Shown here: positions 63,205-64,000 of the stretch, one piece after another | Layout: every line of letters begins with the position of its first letter | Position numbering within the stretch: the first letter of the stretch is position 1 | Origin: Pseudomonas iranensis | GTDB lineage: Bacteria; Pseudomonadota; Gammaproteobacteria; Pseudomonadales; Pseudomonadaceae | DNA: 64,000 nt | Direction of reading: 5' to 3' | NCBI RefSeq assembly: GCF_014268585.2 | Contig: NZ_CP077092.1 | Span: forward strand, 1,240,001-1,304,000 | Notes under the pieces: model-generated | Seen by the model: the letters and a program-made list of their open reading frames with translations, nothing else | What the model was told of the DNA's origin: nothing | Databases searched by the model: none | Program-made: the position numbers and the translations under genes

Positions 63205-64000
63205 ATGGATGATCACGGACGCAGCCCTTCCTCCAACCAGCCAATCCTGTATGTACTCGATACCAACGTATTGATTCACGATCCAAATGCCCTGCTGAAT
63301 TTCGAAGAACACCACGTCGCCATCCCGATGACCGTGCTGGAAGAGCTGGACAAGCTCAAGAGCGGCCATCACAGCGTGGCCGCCGAATGCCGTCAGGCGA
63401 TCCGCCTGATCGACAAAACCCTGGGCGATGCGTCCCCCGAGGACGTCGAACTGGGTGTGCCGATCCAGCGCGGCAAGGGCGGGCCGAAAGGCTTGCTGTC
63501 AATTCTGATGAGCAAGCAGGCCGAGTCGAACCTGATTCTGCCCGAGCATCTGAACGACAACAAAATCATCAACCAACTGATTGATCTGCACACCCGCGAT
63601 CCGCAGAAACCGGTGGTGCTGGTCACCAAAGACATCAACATGCGCCTCAAGGCGCGCGCCTGTGGCATCGATGCCGAGGACTACAGCACCGACCAGTTGG
63701 TCGATGACGTGTCCCTGCTGCCCAACGGCTACCACAACATGACCGGCTCCTTCTGGGACCGCGTGAGCAAGGTCGAAACCCGTCAGGACCACGGCCGCAC
63801 CTGGCATCAGGTGCAACTGATCGACAACCTGCCGGCCGTGCACATCAACGAGTTCATCATCGACGAGCAGGGCTTTGTCGGCTGGATCAAGGAAATCCAG
63901 GAAGACCGCCTGCTGATCCTCGACCTGCACCAGGAACCGCTGCTGCATCAGGAGGCGTGGGGCCTGAAGCCGCGCGACATCTATCAGAGTCTGGCCCTGT
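63205..64000 (+). CDS. PhoH-family ATPase with N-terminal PIN domain, 3'-truncated by window edge
   Basis: The frame is open from the ATG at 63205 to the window end (265 codons). It begins MDDHGRSPSSNQPILYVLDT and carries a PIN nuclease domain at about residues 13-150: YVLDTNVLIHDPNA, VLEELDKLKSG with conserved acidic residues, and VVLVTKDINMRLKARACG. A linker domain follows, ending GLKPRDIYQSLAL, just before the expected PhoH P-loop. PIN-PhoH proteins are ATP-driven RNA helicase/nucleases; the ATPase part lies outside the window. Confidence 0.93.
   Translation, partial: MDDHGRSPSSNQPILYVLDTNVLIHDPNALLNFEEHHVAIPMTVLEELDKLKSGHHSVAAECRQAIRLIDKTLGDASPEDVELGVPIQRGKGGPKGLLSILMSKQAESNLILPEHLNDNKIINQLIDLHTRDPQKPVVLVTKDINMRLKARACGIDAEDYSTDQLVDDVSLLPNGYHNMTGSFWDRVSKVETRQDHGRTWHQVQLIDNLPAVHINEFIIDEQGFVGWIKEIQEDRLLILDLHQEPLLHQEAWGLKPRDIYQSLAL

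Noticed and set aside
62918..63274. 118-codon frame in the leader of the PIN-PhoH gene, overlapping its start
   Set aside because: Overlaps the well-supported PhoH start by 70 bp in another frame, and no family is recognised; part of it has coding-like text, so it is left unannotated rather than excluded for certain.

Overview
The window is chromosomal DNA from a Pseudomonas of the P. fluorescens group. The evidence is a complete twelve-gene alginate operon in the Pseudomonas order, an hmgA-fahA-maiA homogentisate cluster, many Pseudomonas-type REP palindromes (core like GTGGGAGCGAGCCTGCTCGC), and genus-typical small families (DUF3509, DUF6124, DUF3649, DUF3325). No tRNA, rRNA or CRISPR array was seen. 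Both ends cut genes: a dermonecrotic-toxin-like protein on the left and a PIN-PhoH ATPase on the right.

Layout. 1-2007: 3' part of a large DUF6543-like toxin. 2035-6238: IclR regulator (HmgR type) divergent from hmgA-fahA-maiA, with a palindromic operator between them. 6379-13292: housekeeping and stress genes (SirB1-like protein, an amino-acid dehydrogenase lacking its catalytic lysine, SOS-controlled yebG, psiE, DUF3509, sdaA with a divergent LysR gene, HPF/RaiA). 13391-25171: an iron block. fecI-fecR-fecA runs left; a second unit (DUF3649, PepSY, DUF3325, ECF sigma, FecR-type anti-sigma, TonB receptor) runs right from a shared control region with a Fur-box-like site; an AraC gene closes the block. 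25314-26018: an AT-rich orphan gene behind a lux-box-like palindrome. 26102-29722: DMT exporter, DUF2165 protein, ghrB, a repeat-rich gap and a DUF6124 gene with a long structured leader. 30138-36278: LysR gene divergent from an AaeXAB-like efflux operon with its own outer-membrane factor. 36402-38961: Sel1-like lipoprotein, SDR enzyme, small membrane protein. 39131-41879: a TccC/RHS protein whose C-terminus looks frame-broken. 41960-58567: alginate operon algD-8-44-K-E-G-X-L-I-J-F-A. 58568-59376: long algD upstream region. 59377-64000: yaaA, an intact IS3-family element, a polysaccharide deacetylase, and the PIN-PhoH gene.

How parts work together. The hmg genes take homogentisate to fumarate and acetoacetate. 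The two iron units each pair an ECF sigma with a FecR-like sensor and an outer-membrane receptor, so each should respond to its own ferric chelate under Fur control. The alginate genes cover precursor supply (AlgA, AlgD), c-di-GMP-gated polymerisation (Alg8, Alg44), the periplasmic and outer-membrane conduit (AlgK, AlgE, AlgX), epimerisation (AlgG), lysis (AlgL) and acetylation (AlgI, AlgJ, AlgF, AlgX).

Most worth a second look: (1) the DUF6124 leader at 29729-29858, with mutually exclusive helices and a loop complementary to the gene's own ribosome-binding site; (2) the K78V change in the Leu/Phe/Val dehydrogenase; (3) the frame break at a G5 tract in the RHS toxin; (4) the lux-box-like orphan locus; (5) the REP-derived N-terminus of AlgK; (6) a dispersed repeat family, one copy of which is split by the IS with a clear 3-bp duplication.
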